Below, piece by piece: positions 18,458 through 26,859 of a DNA stretch of 64,000 bases. Made by a program: the position numbers and the translations under genes. The stretch lies in assembly GCF_016908515.1 (NCBI RefSeq), contig NZ_JAFBEA010000004.1, forward strand, positions 1-64,000, written 5' to 3'. The first letter of the stretch is position 1, and each line of letters begins with the position of its first letter. Source of the stretch: Virgibacillus halotolerans. Lineage in GTDB: Bacteria > Bacillota > Bacilli > Bacillales > Amphibacillaceae. The notes beneath the pieces were generated by a model. It had not been told where the DNA came from, ran no database searches, and saw only the letters and a list, made by a program, of their open reading frames with translations.

Positions 18458-18640
18458 TACGCTCACTCCTTTCTTTGCTGTTTTTTACAAGATGTTTTTG
18501 AATTTGTATACTTTCATAATATTGCTGTTTTTCGTTGCATAATGAACGATTCGTGTCGTTCCCACCCTCACATGTATCCACTTGTTAATTAATCGTGCCA
18601 ATGCGTTCATGGGGCACCATCATTTCTAGTCATAATTGCC
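18458..18640 (-). ncRNA. Candidate structured epsC leader (EAR-like position)
   Basis: The leader between the terminator and epsC contains at least two hairpins on the minus strand: a GTGCC/GGCAC stem (18617-18613 with 18599-18595) and an AACGA/TCGTT stem (18560-18556 with 18549-18545). Bacillales eps operons carry the EAR antitermination RNA just before epsC. I cannot match the conserved EAR sequence by eye, so this is a positional suggestion only. Confidence 0.25.
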
Positions 18641-18678
18641 AAAAAAAGACACAGGTACATCATACTAAATACCCTGTC
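18641..18678 (-). terminator. Intrinsic terminator between response regulator and epsC
   Basis: On the minus strand GACAGGGTA (18678-18670) pairs, with one bulge, with TACCTGTGTC (18657-18648) and is followed by seven T residues (18647-18641). A second hairpin, GTGACTTT/AAAGTCAC, lies immediately upstream. It would stop or attenuate transcription before epsC, as seen between epsB and epsC regions in relatives that use the EAR antitermination RNA. Confidence 0.6.
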
Positions 18679-18707
18679 ATAATATAAGTGACTTTTGGCA
18701 AATAAAG

Positions 18708-19358
18708 TCACAATCCCTGTAGAAAGCCTATGACTTCATTGCGTTTTCGCAGTCCTATCTTATTATAGATGTCACTGATATAATTTTTTATCGTCCCTTC
18801 ACTGAGAAATAACTTTTGAGCCATTTGGTGATTACTCGTATCTTGCATTAACAAGTAGGCAATATCCATTTCTCTTCTTGTTAAATAGATATAATGATTC
18901 TCCAACTTTTCGGCTAATATTTCTTTTTTATCATATTTATATTCCCTTAGTTTCCGGGCAAGAATCCTTGTTGCTTCTCCAGAGAGCACAATCTGATCCT
19001 CATAAACGTCACGTATCGACCGAACTAACCGCTTCGCATCCAGCTTTTTTAATAAAAAGCCATCCGCTCCGGCACTGAGTCCTGCTGTGATAATATCTTC
19101 ATCCGCAAGATCCGACAATAATATAACTTTTACTGTTGGGTAGTTTTCTTTGATGTAGGCGGTCGTTTTAATGCCATCTATTTTTGGCATATACACATCC
19201 ATGAGCACAATGTCAGGCTGTAATTGCTCCAATTGTTTGAACGCTTCTTGTCCATGTTCTGTCATACCGACAACTTTGATATCTGCTACAGCCGAAATTA
19301 AGGCATTTACTCCTTCTCTAAATAGCCCTTGATCCTCTATTAGCAACACCTTTATCAT
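18708..19358 (-). CDS. LuxR/NarL-type response regulator, orphan
   Basis: 216 residues. Receiver domain (1-120) with acidic pocket in LLIEDQGLFREG, phospho-acceptor Asp in DIVLMDVYMP and Lys in FLLKKL; then a LuxR-type helix-turn-helix (about 150-212: LTRREMDIAYLL, SEGTIKNYISDIYNKI). It binds DNA as a dimer after phosphorylation. No histidine kinase is encoded next to it, so the partner is elsewhere or it responds to another phosphodonor. It is placed between the phosphatase and epsC genes, with its own terminator, and probably controls the locus. Start ATG 19358 follows AAGGGG. Confidence 0.85.
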   Translation of the reverse strand: MIKVLLIEDQGLFREGVNALISAVADIKVVGMTEHGQEAFKQLEQLQPDIVLMDVYMPKIDGIKTTAYIKENYPTVKVILLSDLADEDIITAGLSAGADGFLLKKLDAKRLVRSIRDVYEDQIVLSGEATRILARKLREYKYDKKEILAEKLENHYIYLTRREMDIAYLLMQDTSNHQMAQKLFLSEGTIKNYISDIYNKIGLRKRNEVIGFLQGL

Positions 19359-19403
19359 CTGAAAGACCCCTTTTTAGATAAATGTTTGCTTTTCCTTCCC
19401 ACA

Positions 19404-20168
19404 TTAAAACAATCCGAGAATCTTTTTCTTTTTAATCATCATTGGTTCCATTTTATTGACGGTGCTATTATCAACGAGCAATTGGCTGTTTTCCAAGAAG
19501 GTGTAGAAATAATCACTGCCGTAGTGATCCTTCATATAGCGATAAGCTTCCTTCAAGCAAAAACCCCGTGTCGTTGTATTATGTGCATCTGATGCAATAA
19601 AATGAGTGAGATTCGCTTCCACCAGCTGGTTCGTGAATTTTTGAATGTTTTTCCCAAATTTACCGATGAGGCTTGCTGCTGTAATTTGTGTGAGAGCGCC
19701 CTTCCTGACAATTTCATACAGTTTTCTCGGGTTTTGTATCAATTCCCTGTTTCGTTCTGGATGGACAATAATGGGTGTGTAGCCTGCCACTTGAATATCA
19801 AATAACAGTTGCTGCGTATATCTGGGTACACTATCAGAAGGATATTCAACAAAGAGGTATTTGGTGTCGTGTAACGGTTGAATGATGCCACGCTTGATTG
19901 CTTCAATCATATCCCCGTTGATGCGTGTTTCTTGTCCTGCGAGTATAGTAAGTGGGATGTCTTCTTTAACCAATAGTTCATTTAAAATAGCCACATTACG
20001 AATAATGCTGTTCCGCTCGTTGTCATATTTACCATTTCCGTAATGCGGTGTCGCTATGATCGTATCGATTCCTTGTGTGTAGGCCGCTTTTGCCATCTCA
20101 ATACTCTCTTCTTCTGTTTTTGCCCCGTCATCAATCCCTGGTAGTATGTGGCAATGTATATCAATCAT
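19404..20168 (-). CDS. CpsB/YwqE-type PHP protein-tyrosine phosphatase
   Basis: 254 residues. The metal-binding PHP motifs are all present: HCHILPGIDDGA near the N-terminus, ATPHYG, VHPERN and SDAHN. CpsB/YwqE enzymes are manganese-dependent tyrosine phosphatases that dephosphorylate the BY-kinase and its targets, here the kinase encoded just upstream. Start ATG 20168 follows GGGGG. A terminator separates it from the kinase gene, so expression of kinase and phosphatase may differ. Confidence 0.88.
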   Translation of the reverse strand: MIDIHCHILPGIDDGAKTEEESIEMAKAAYTQGIDTIIATPHYGNGKYDNERNSIIRNVAILNELLVKEDIPLTILAGQETRINGDMIEAIKRGIIQPLHDTKYLFVEYPSDSVPRYTQQLLFDIQVAGYTPIIVHPERNRELIQNPRKLYEIVRKGALTQITAASLIGKFGKNIQKFTNQLVEANLTHFIASDAHNTTTRGFCLKEAYRYMKDHYGSDYFYTFLENSQLLVDNSTVNKMEPMMIKKKKILGLF

Positions 20169-20310
20169 GTCGGACGCCCCCAGTATTTGTAATTTGCTGT
20201 ACTTAACCTATTTCCTTTATCTAATTGTAATAATCATCTTTTTTGTAATTTCTTTAAAAATAGGTCGATAGCACTAATACTAGTTTACCATTAATGTCAC
20301 AATCTTCAAG

Positions 20311-20353
20311 TAAAAAACAGAGAAACTCCTTGCTTTTATTCGCAAAGAGTTTC
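20311..20353 (-). terminator. Intrinsic terminator after the BY-kinase gene
   Basis: GAAACTCTTTGC (20353-20342) pairs with GCAAGGAGTTTC (20333-20322) with one mismatch and a short loop, followed by CTGTTTTTT on the minus strand. It lies four bases after the kinase stop codon, so Wzz-like and kinase genes form a short transcript with partial read-through into the rest. Confidence 0.65.
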
Positions 20354-20357
20354 CCAT

Positions 20358-21062
20358 TTAGTTGTTACCATAATAGTAATAATAATTATTCGACTTGTCC
20401 TTCTCCCGATCGTTAAGAACGGTACCTAGCAGTTTCGCTTTTGCCGGTTCCAGTGCTTCTTTCGCTTTGATTGCAGCTTCCAGTTCGGTTTGCTTACTTC
20501 TGATTACAAGTAGAGATCCATCTACAATGTTCGCAAGTACTTGTGCATCGGTTACAGCCAAGGTGGGCGGAGTATCGAATATTATCAGATCATAGGTGAC
20601 TTTCGCATCGCTCAAGAGCTGCTCCATTCGTTTGGACGCAAGTAACTCGGATGGATTGGGCGGAATCGGCCCACTGGAAATAATATCCAGGTTATCCACT
20701 TCCGAGTTATTGGTGGCTGTTTCCAGCGTACTTTCTCCAACGAGCACATTGCTCAGTCCTTTTAAATTATCCAGACGGAACGTGTAATGAACGGTAGGTT
20801 TTCTTAAATCCGCATCAATCAGCAAGACCTTTTTCCCTTGCTGGGCATAGACGACCGCAAGATTCGCCGTGGTCATCGACTTCCCATCCGTCGGACCTGC
20901 CGACGTCACCAGAATCGATCGAAGTTCTTCATCGACAGAGGCAAACTGCAAATTCGTTCTCACGGTACGATATTGCTCAGAAACTGGTGAACGTGGATTC
21001 AGCTTTGCAATCAGATGTCTAACCGTACTATTTTTTTTAGATTGATTCTTTTTACGCGCCAT
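20358..21062 (-). CDS. CpsD/YwqD-type tyrosine kinase (BY-kinase)
   Basis: About 234 residues, the cytosolic half of a split BY-kinase. Walker A is GPTDGKSMTTANLA (Met where Thr is usual after GKS), Walker A' is VLLIDADLRKP, Walker B is LIIFDTPP. The C-terminus ends in a Tyr cluster (YYYYYGNN), the autophosphorylation sites. It is activated by the Wzz-like membrane partner encoded upstream and reversed by the PHP phosphatase. Start ATG 21062 has AGAGG eight bases upstream; a second ATG sits one codon earlier. The gene overlaps the upstream gene by 11 bases. Confidence 0.88.
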   Translation of the reverse strand: MARKKNQSKKNSTVRHLIAKLNPRSPVSEQYRTVRTNLQFASVDEELRSILVTSAGPTDGKSMTTANLAVVYAQQGKKVLLIDADLRKPTVHYTFRLDNLKGLSNVLVGESTLETATNNSEVDNLDIISSGPIPPNPSELLASKRMEQLLSDAKVTYDLIIFDTPPTLAVTDAQVLANIVDGSLLVIRSKQTELEAAIKAKEALEPAKAKLLGTVLNDREKDKSNNYYYYYGNN

Positions 21063-21801
21063 CATAGCCACCTCTTTTCGACCGATTGGGTTGGAAATTA
21101 TAATGATTCCCGCGGACATCCTCATCTTTAATATGAGAAATCACCCCTAGCACAGGTAGACCCAGCTTTTTCTCGATATCATCCTCTGTTGTGATGGTGT
21201 TATCCAGGTATTCCAGTAAGAAGGCAACACCGACACCGACCATCGCTCCAAGGACAATCGCGATCGCAATATTCAACATTGGATTCGGTGCAACTGGGGA
21301 CGGACTCGGGCTCAGTTCCGCTTCCGATAGTACACTTACGTTTTCGACATTCATAATATCGGCAATTTTATCCTGAAAGATTTCCACTGTTGTATTTGCC
21401 AGTTCAACCGCTACTGCCGGGTCTTCATCCGTAACTGTGACGGTAACTACTTGTGAGTTCTCTTCACTGGCCACTTGGATTTTTTCACTTAATGCACCAG
21501 CGGAATATGGTAAATGAAGTGTATCGATAACATCATCTAAAATAGCGGGGCTCTTCAGCACGACATTATATGTATTTATCATCTCCACATCGGAGCGAAT
21601 CTTATCAGCACTATATTGTTCATCCTGATCTTGTTTTCCCTGATTCACGATGAACTGCGAACTAGATTGATAGGTTGGGGTTAATATAAAATAACTTACA
21701 ATCGCCGCAATCAAAGCTGTGCCTAGAATAAATACAATAATCATCAACAAGCGTTTCTTTAATACCTCAAATATTTCCTTGAGGGATATTGTTTCTTCCA
21801 T
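21052..21801 (-). CDS. Wzz/YwqC-type chain-length regulator and kinase activator
   Basis: 249 residues. Two membrane helices (about 18-40 and 172-194) flank an outside domain, the topology of CapA/CpsC/YwqC/EpsA proteins; the Pro-rich PSPSPVAPNP stretch precedes the second helix as usual. The C-terminal cytoplasmic tail (about 195-249) would bind and activate the BY-kinase. First gene of the exopolysaccharide locus; start ATG 21801 has GGAGGT six bases upstream. Confidence 0.88.
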   Translation of the reverse strand: MEETISLKEIFEVLKKRLLMIIVFILGTALIAAIVSYFILTPTYQSSSQFIVNQGKQDQDEQYSADKIRSDVEMINTYNVVLKSPAILDDVIDTLHLPYSAGALSEKIQVASEENSQVVTVTVTDEDPAVAVELANTTVEIFQDKIADIMNVENVSVLSEAELSPSPSPVAPNPMLNIAIAIVLGAMVGVGVAFLLEYLDNTITTEDDIEKKLGLPVLGVISHIKDEDVRGNHYNFQPNRSKRGGYDGA

Positions 21802-21861
21802 GTTGTACCTCCGTCTTTTTGCTCATAAAATATGATAATAAATCCTATTTCTTGACAATAC

Positions 21862-21877
21862 AATCGACATTATATCA
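21862..21877 (-). promoter_or_regulatory. Extended -10 promoter of the exopolysaccharide locus
   Basis: On the minus strand TGATATAAT (21877-21869) is a perfect TATAAT with the TGn extension; no good -35 is present, as expected for extended -10 promoters. It would start transcription near 21862, about 60 bases before the first gene. The start site is inferred. Confidence 0.5.
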
Positions 21878-22102
21878 TATTCTATTTGGCTTTTGTTTAC
21901 TTTTTCGAATTTTTATCTTTTTTTGAAGTTGATCTTCGTATGGTTCGGAAGTCCCTCTTTTATGTCCTCTTTTTATGTCCTTTATTACATGCAGATTACA
22001 AATGGATTACAAATACGGTAATCATCTATGAAAATTATGGAAATATAGCTATACTGATAGATACTATTAAGTAATTTTGTAGAATAAAGGGGGAAACATC
22101 GG

Positions 22103-23386
22103 TTGGCCAATAAAAAGATTCTCATGTCCGTAACCGCATCGGCAGCGATTGCATCTGCAGTTTTTGTCGCTGACGAAGCAGAAGCAGCATCATATAAAGT
22201 AAAAAGCGGTGACTCGCTATGGAATATAGCTCAGAAATATAACACGAGCGTTTCTAGTTTAAAATCTATCAATAAATTGTCGGGCGATCTTATTTTCCCG
22301 AATCAAGTGATTGAAACAAGTAAAGGTAATTCATCCAACTCTAATAGCAGCTCTAAATCAAACTCTAATTCCACTAGTACATCTACATATACAGTTAAAA
22401 GTGGTGATACCCTTAGCGGCATCGCATCGAAACACAAAGTTTCCCTTAGCAATTTAATGAAATGGAATAACTTAAATACTACATTAATCTACCCTGGGAA
22501 TAAACTGTCTGTGAACTCAAGTGGCTCTACATCAAGTAGTGGATCATCTAGTTCGAGCAGCAGTTCCAGTTCAAGTAGTTCTTCCAAAACTTACACGGTT
22601 AAATCTGGGGACTCTTTATCCAAAATTGCATCACAAAAAGGTGTATCCGTTGCTAACTTGAAAAAGTGGAACAACTTAAAATCTGATCTTATCTTAGTCG
22701 GTCAGAAATTGGATTTAAAAGCAGGATCAACTTCTGGCGGATCATCGAATAAGGGCAATAGCTCTAGTTCAAGTTCAGGCAAAACGAGCTCTTCCACCGT
22801 TTATGTCGTTAAATCTGGTGACTCATTATCTAAAATCGCATCACGACATGGTGTATCAGTCGCAAATCTTAAAAAGTGGAACAACCTAAGCTCTGATCTT
22901 ATTCACATCGGCAAGAAACTAAACTTGAAAGCTGGTAGTAGCAGTAATAGCTCGAGCGGCAACAAGGGTGGTAGCAGTAGTTCATCAAGTTCAGACAAAG
23001 GTTCATCTACTAGTGCCGGTTATAATGTAAACACACTTATCAGCACAGCTAAAGGCGTGCAAGGTACTAAATATGTATGGGGCGGCGCAACAACAAGCGG
23101 CTTCGACTGCAGTGGATTTATCCATTACGCATATAACAAAGCTGGAAAGAGCATGTCACGTCTATCAACAGACGGCTACTTTGACCGCTCACACTATGTG
23201 AACAGCCCACAAGTAGGAGACCTCGTCTTCTTCTCAGGCACTTATAGAAGTGGAATCTCACACATGGGAATCTACATCGGAAACAACCAATTCATCCATG
23301 CAGGTACTTCAACTGGCGTAACAATCACCAGTCTGGATAACCCGTACTGGAGCCAGCACTTCGATAGCTTTAAACGTTTCTACTAG
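22103..23386 (+). CDS. Secreted wall hydrolase: four LysM and NlpC/P60 endopeptidase
   Basis: 427 residues. Signal peptide about 1-29 ([20 protein letters not shown]... ending AEAAS). Four LysM peptidoglycan-binding repeats begin with [30 protein letters not shown] and [10 protein letters not shown], joined by Ser/Gly-rich linkers. The C-terminal NlpC/P60 domain (about 310-427) has catalytic Cys in FDCSGF, His in SHMGIYIG and a third polar residue in FIHAG. Enzymes of this LytE/LytF type cut the D-Glu-to-diaminopimelate bond in stem peptides and help cell separation or growth. TTG start at 22103 after AAGGGG. It is monocistronic, with a strong terminator. Confidence 0.9.
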   Translation: MANKKILMSVTASAAIASAVFVADEAEAASYKVKSGDSLWNIAQKYNTSVSSLKSINKLSGDLIFPNQVIETSKGNSSNSNSSSKSNSNSTSTSTYTVKSGDTLSGIASKHKVSLSNLMKWNNLNTTLIYPGNKLSVNSSGSTSSSGSSSSSSSSSSSSSSKTYTVKSGDSLSKIASQKGVSVANLKKWNNLKSDLILVGQKLDLKAGSTSGGSSNKGNSSSSSSGKTSSSTVYVVKSGDSLSKIASRHGVSVANLKKWNNLSSDLIHIGKKLNLKAGSSSNSSSGNKGGSSSSSSSDKGSSTSAGYNVNTLISTAKGVQGTKYVWGGATTSGFDCSGFIHYAYNKAGKSMSRLSTDGYFDRSHYVNSPQVGDLVFFSGTYRSGISHMGIYIGNNQFIHAGTSTGVTITSLDNPYWSQHFDSFKRFY

Positions 23387-23401
23387 AATACTAGAGTGAC
23401 G

Positions 23402-23440
23402 GACTCCCGGGCAGCTTACGCTGCCCGGGAGTCTTTTTTT
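23402..23440 (+). terminator. Very strong intrinsic terminator
   Basis: GACTCCCGGGCAGC (23402-23415) and GCTGCCCGGGAGTC (23420-23433) form a perfect 14-bp GC-rich stem with a four-base loop, followed by seven T residues. It ends the wall-hydrolase transcript. Confidence 0.93.
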
Positions 23441-23484
23441 GTGGGGGTGTGGGGGTATCGTCAGATCACACATAGATACCCTAT

Positions 23485-23724
23485 GCCTATTTGGTGCTGC
23501 TCCGGCCCGATTCGGTGTGCCTCTCTCCCGATTTGAGACTATCCTGGCCTGATTCAGTGCACCTCTCTCCTGTTTTGAGACTGCTCCGGCCCGATTCGGT
23601 GTGCCTCTCTCACGATTTAAGACTACCCTGGCCTGATTCAGTGCGCCTCTCTCCCGATTTGAGACTGCTGTGGCCTGATTCAATGTGCCTTTCTCCCAAT
23701 TTCCTGCTGCTCCAGCCTGATTTG
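23485..23724. repeat. Tandem array of 21-bp CCCGATT-headed units
   Basis: Starting at 23506 the sequence is an uninterrupted series of 21-base units with exact period: starts at 23506, 23527, 23548 and so on to 23716. Units alternate between two types, CCCGATTCGGTGTGCCTCT-like and CCCGATTTGAGACTATCCT-like, giving a 42-bp higher-order repeat; a degenerate unit precedes it at 23485. GC content is well above that of the neighbourhood. Because 21 is divisible by three, a 156-codon minus-strand frame stays open across it; I regard this as a by-product. The same family occurs at 26810 and 33989. Confidence 0.85.
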
Positions 23725-23747
23725 TTTGTATATAGCAGGCCCTTAAA

Positions 23748-24698
23748 TTAATATTTAAACCATCTTCTTCGCTTTTCATCGTTGGTCAATCCAGCTTCTT
23801 CCATTAGTTTTGTAGCTACATTTTTCGATTTGAAGTTTAAGAACTTCCTACATTCAGAGTTGTTCATCCATGGCTTAATTAACAATAAATAATCGGCGAT
23901 TGCTCGTCGGTGCGCATTACGGGATTTATGATTGCATTTTGTGCATCTCCATCCACTGTGCACCCGCGCCATCCCCAACCACCCACACTTCGGGCATTGT
24001 ACACCCGGCAGTAGATCCTGCACCTTAACGCCGTGGACTGCCATAATATCCCTGTCATATTCCCTGCATCCGCGGAGTAACATGTCGCCTATTTTTCTAT
24101 GCTGTATTTTTGCTGCGCCACTGCTGGCTACTTCTTCATTTTTATCTAACAGTTTCCTCGGTAATCCTGCGGCATGGGATACCACTTTTGCAGCCGCCTC
24201 CCTGTCACCGATCACATTGATAATCGTGCTTGGCTCACTAATTGCGATGAAATAATAGATTGGAATGTTGGAGAGTTGATGCGCGCGTAGCCATTGCTGC
24301 AGTTTGAATTTCTGGAGTTCGACCTGGTTAAGCGGGTACAGGTATCCACTTTCTACCTTACCATCATCCCTGATAAACTGTTCAAGGATCGTGTCGAATG
24401 TCACCTTACTCTTATAATTTTTACTATCTATGAGGAAGATTGCATATGGTGTGATAATGATCGTATCCATTTGCGCATTACTTCCAGCAATATTGATACA
24501 CACGTCATATAAAATAGTGAAATCATCCGCCAAAAAGTTAGTATAGTAATCTACCTTTTGCTCCCCAATATAGCCCTTATAACATTTCGATTGCTCATGT
24601 TTCGCCTCCTCTAATCTCGGAAAGGTCGGTCGCAAACGGGGTATCATTGCATCATATTTTTGCAAAACAAGTGGTTTCTTTCTCCCTTTAATAATCAT
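23748..24698 (-). CDS. NERD nuclease-related domain protein with C-terminal zinc ribbon
   Basis: 316 residues. The NERD domain (about 40-160) is recognisable from GYIGEQKVDYY, DTIIITPYAIFLIDSKNYKSK and the following strand, a PD-(D/E)XK-related fold with D and D-x-K type residues. A zinc ribbon follows near 235-260 (CPKCGWLG and CTKCNHKS), and the C-terminus is basic and helical. NERD proteins are presumed nucleic-acid-processing enzymes, not well characterised. Start ATG 24698 follows AAGGGGG. It stands alone next to the repeat array. Confidence 0.8.
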   Translation of the reverse strand: MIIKGRKKPLVLQKYDAMIPRLRPTFPRLEEAKHEQSKCYKGYIGEQKVDYYTNFLADDFTILYDVCINIAGSNAQMDTIIITPYAIFLIDSKNYKSKVTFDTILEQFIRDDGKVESGYLYPLNQVELQKFKLQQWLRAHQLSNIPIYYFIAISEPSTIINVIGDREAAAKVVSHAAGLPRKLLDKNEEVASSGAAKIQHRKIGDMLLRGCREYDRDIMAVHGVKVQDLLPGVQCPKCGWLGMARVHSGWRCTKCNHKSRNAHRRAIADYLLLIKPWMNNSECRKFLNFKSKNVATKLMEEAGLTNDEKRRRWFKY

Positions 24699-24929
24699 AG
24701 CAAGCCCCCTTATGGTTCATCTTTTATGTATAGCTTACTATTTTATTAAAAAAGGTCAAAAAGTGAAAATGCTGTTTTCCGAATTTAGATCGATCGAAAA
24801 TCACTGCAGGTAAACCCAACTTAAAATTTTCATCAAAATATATCGCATAAAAAGGAAATTCATGCAGCCATTGGTTAATTTTAATAGATTTGAAAAGAAG
24901 AAATGTCATGTTTTGTTCGTATATTTTTG

Positions 24930-24938
24930 TGCTATAAT
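24930..24938 (+). promoter_or_regulatory. Extended -10 promoter of the coiled-coil gene
   Basis: TGCTATAAT (24930-24938) is a perfect TATAAT with TGn extension, about 26 bases before the start codon at 24964. The -35 region is weak. Confidence 0.5.
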
Positions 24939-24963
24939 TAAATCATAATGGGAGGTGAAACAA

Positions 24964-25314
24964 ATGCAAAAAGAAGATCAGATTTTAGAAATGCTTGAAC
25001 AGATCATTGGTACACAAGGTGAACATGGCAAGAAGTTGGATGAACATAGCAAAAAATTAGACAAGCATCAGGATATATTGGATAACCACAGTGCTACATT
25101 GCAAGAACACGGACAAATTCTGCGGGCCTTGCTATCTGGACAGGAAACATTAAAAGCGGAAGTAGATGGCATGAAACTATCCAACGCAAGAGAATTTGGT
25201 GACATTAAAGAAGAACAGCGCATTATCTCGACAAAGTTTGAACTCTTGCGTGAAGACACATGGGCAAACAAAGTAAATATACATCGGATGAAAAATACAA
25301 TGGGTATGAATTAA
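24964..25314 (+). CDS. Small coiled-coil protein
   Basis: About 116 residues, almost entirely helical with heptad-like hydrophobic spacing: repeated motifs EHGKKLDEH, HSKKLDKHQ, LDNHSATLQEHG. No membrane segment or catalytic motif. ATG 24964 is the start because GGAGG is eight bases upstream; the frame is open a little further. Such proteins are common in Bacillaceae next to Rpn-type genes and are of unknown function. It lies 74 bases before the Rpn gene in the same direction and may be co-transcribed. Confidence 0.7.
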   Translation: MQKEDQILEMLEQIIGTQGEHGKKLDEHSKKLDKHQDILDNHSATLQEHGQILRALLSGQETLKAEVDGMKLSNAREFGDIKEEQRIISTKFELLREDTWANKVNIHRMKNTMGMN

Positions 25315-25388
25315 ACATTACTTTCATTTTTGTTCCCCCTAACATCTCAGATAACACCCCCAAACAAAAGCCATAAAGGTGTGAAAAC

Positions 25389-26315
25389 ATGTCACCAACG
25401 ACATTAGTACGTGAAAAAACAAACGACTACACACATCATGACCAGCTATTCAAACAATTAATCCACCTATTTTTCGAAGAATTTTTAGAGGCATTTTTCC
25501 CTGATGTACATCAGCACATTGATTTCACTGCCATCCACCCATTATCCGAAGAAGTATTCACCGACTTATTCGAAGGGGAAAGCAGGAGAGCGGATATCGT
25601 CATTGAAACAAAGCTAAAGGGCGCAGAAACACTGCTCATTATTCATGTTGAACCACAAAGCTATACGCAACCTGAATTTCATGAACGCATGTATCATTAT
25701 TTTAGTCTTTTATATAACAAATACAGAAAACCTATTCTGCCAATTGCCGTTTTCAGTTACGACGAATATCGCAATGAACAGGACACGTTTACAATCGCCT
25801 TTCCATTCCTTCATGTATTAACTTTCAACTTTTTAATGTTGGAGTTAAAGAAATTGGACTGGCGAAGCTATATCAAATCAAATAACCCTGTTGCAGCGGC
25901 ATTGTTAAGCAAAATGGGGTATAATGAAAAAGAGAAAGTACAAGTCAAAAAGGAATTTTTACGAATGATCGCTAGAATGGAGTTAAATCCGGCAAAAGCA
26001 AGATACATTAATGATTTCTTTGAGCGATACCTTATTCTAAACAAGATTGAGGAGGAAGAATTGATGAAGGAAATTAACGAACTGGATAATGCGGAGGAAA
26101 TCTTCAAATTAACCAACTCATGGGAAGAAAAAGGCATTGAGAAAGGCATTGAAAAAGGTATTGAAAAAGGTATTGAAAAAGGCAAAAGAGCAGAGAAAAG
26201 AAAAATTGCTTTAGAAATGCTGAAAGAAGGCTCTTCTGCTGATTTTGTTGCTAAGGTGACGAAACTGGATATAGATGAAATTGAAGAGATGAAAGTGCAG
26301 TTTAAAGAACAATAA
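25389..26315 (+). CDS. Rpn-family recombination-promoting nuclease/transposase-like protein
   Basis: 308 residues. N-terminal PD-(D/E)XK-type nuclease region (about 15-150): HHDQLFKQLIHLFFEEFLEAFFP, then RRADIVIETKL and LLIIHVEPQSY with the D...E-x-Q type catalytic residues. The C-terminal half is helical and holds four copies of the four-residue motif GIEK (around 240-258) before a basic tail. Rpn proteins cut DNA and stimulate RecA-independent recombination in E. coli; the natural role is debated and may be defence. The last 115 codons are duplicated just downstream. Start ATG 25389 follows AGGTG. Confidence 0.8.
   Translation: MSPTTLVREKTNDYTHHDQLFKQLIHLFFEEFLEAFFPDVHQHIDFTAIHPLSEEVFTDLFEGESRRADIVIETKLKGAETLLIIHVEPQSYTQPEFHERMYHYFSLLYNKYRKPILPIAVFSYDEYRNEQDTFTIAFPFLHVLTFNFLMLELKKLDWRSYIKSNNPVAAALLSKMGYNEKEKVQVKKEFLRMIARMELNPAKARYINDFFERYLILNKIEEEELMKEINELDNAEEIFKLTNSWEEKGIEKGIEKGIEKGIEKGKRAEKRKIALEMLKEGSSADFVAKVTKLDIDEIEEMKVQFKEQ
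25971..26315 (+). repeat. Direct repeat, first copy (Rpn gene 3' end)
   Basis: This stretch is repeated with high identity at 26393-26713. The two copies differ by scattered substitutions and by the number of 12-base GGCATTGAGAAA-like units coding GIEK: four here, two in the second copy. The intervening 77 bases include a T-rich terminator-like stretch. Confidence 0.85.
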
Positions 26316-26392
26316 AGTAATCCTATAAATCAGCTTCCTAGCATATCGCTGGGATTGTTTTTTCTTTTTTTTATAAAAAAGAAGGTGGTAGA

Positions 26393-26713
26393 GCTAGAAT
26401 GGAGCTCAACCCGGCAAAAGCAAGATACATTAATGATTTCTTTGAGCGATACCTTATTCTAAACAAGATTGAGGAGGAAGAATTGATGAAGGAAATTAAC
26501 GAACTGGAAAACGCGGAGGAAATTTTCAAATTAACCAACTCATGGGAAGAAAAAGGCATTGAGAAAGGCATTGAAAAAGGCAAAAGAGCAGAGAAAAGAA
26601 AAATTGCTTTAGAAATGCTGAAAGAGGGATCTTCTGTTGATTTCGTTGCTAAGGTGACGAAACTAGATATAGATGAAATTGAAGAGATGAAAGTGCAGTT
26701 AAAAGAACAATAA
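26393..26713 (+). pseudogene. Duplicated 3' fragment of the Rpn gene
   Basis: From 26399 a frame of 104 codons (MELNPAKARYINDFFERYLI...) repeats the last part of the Rpn gene, lacking the nuclease domain. The ATG at 26399 corresponds to an internal Met of the parent gene, and the upstream AAGAAGGTGGTAGAGCTAGA could serve as a ribosome site, so a short helical protein might be made. It most likely arose by unequal recombination between Rpn genes or by loss of the 5' part of a second gene. It ends at a good terminator. Confidence 0.75.
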
Positions 26714-26745
26714 AACACTTCATTTAAATATTACTATTAACACAC

Positions 26746-26791
26746 AAGGCATTCATCCCCCAAATGAAATAGGGGGATGAATGCCTTTTTT
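26746..26791 (+). terminator. Intrinsic terminator after the Rpn fragment
   Basis: AAGGCATTCATCCCCC (26746-26761) and GGGGGATGAATGCCTT (26772-26787) form a perfect 16-bp stem with a ten-base loop, followed by TTTTTT. It ends the plus-strand block. Confidence 0.9.
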
Positions 26792-26809
26792 CATGAAATT
26801 GGGCTGTCG

Positions 26810-26851
26810 ACTGATTTGAACTGCTTATCTCCCGATTCGTCTCTCTCATGC
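26810..26851. repeat. Two 21-bp units of the CCCGATT family
   Basis: ACTGATTTGAACTGCTTATCT (one unit, 26810-26830) is followed exactly by a CCCGATTCG-headed unit (26831-26851). Phase, length and head match the long array at 23485-23724. It lies in the short gap between the convergent Rpn fragment and licR-like gene. Confidence 0.65.
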
Positions 26852-26859
26852 GCCTCCCA

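Noticed and set aside
23309-23779. 156-codon minus-strand frame rich in NRERG repeats
   Set aside because: It runs through the 21-bp array, the terminator and the end of the wall-hydrolase gene. Openness follows from the repeat period being a multiple of three; no ribosome site or family.
24724-24909. 61-codon minus-strand frame between NERD and coiled-coil genes
   Set aside because: Protein-like in composition but no ribosome site and no recognised family; it overlaps the promoter region of the coiled-coil gene. Left out as unsupported.
25868-26185. Minus-strand frames rich in PFSIPFS/PFSMPFS across the Rpn repeats
   Set aside because: Antisense of the GIEK repeats of the Rpn gene.
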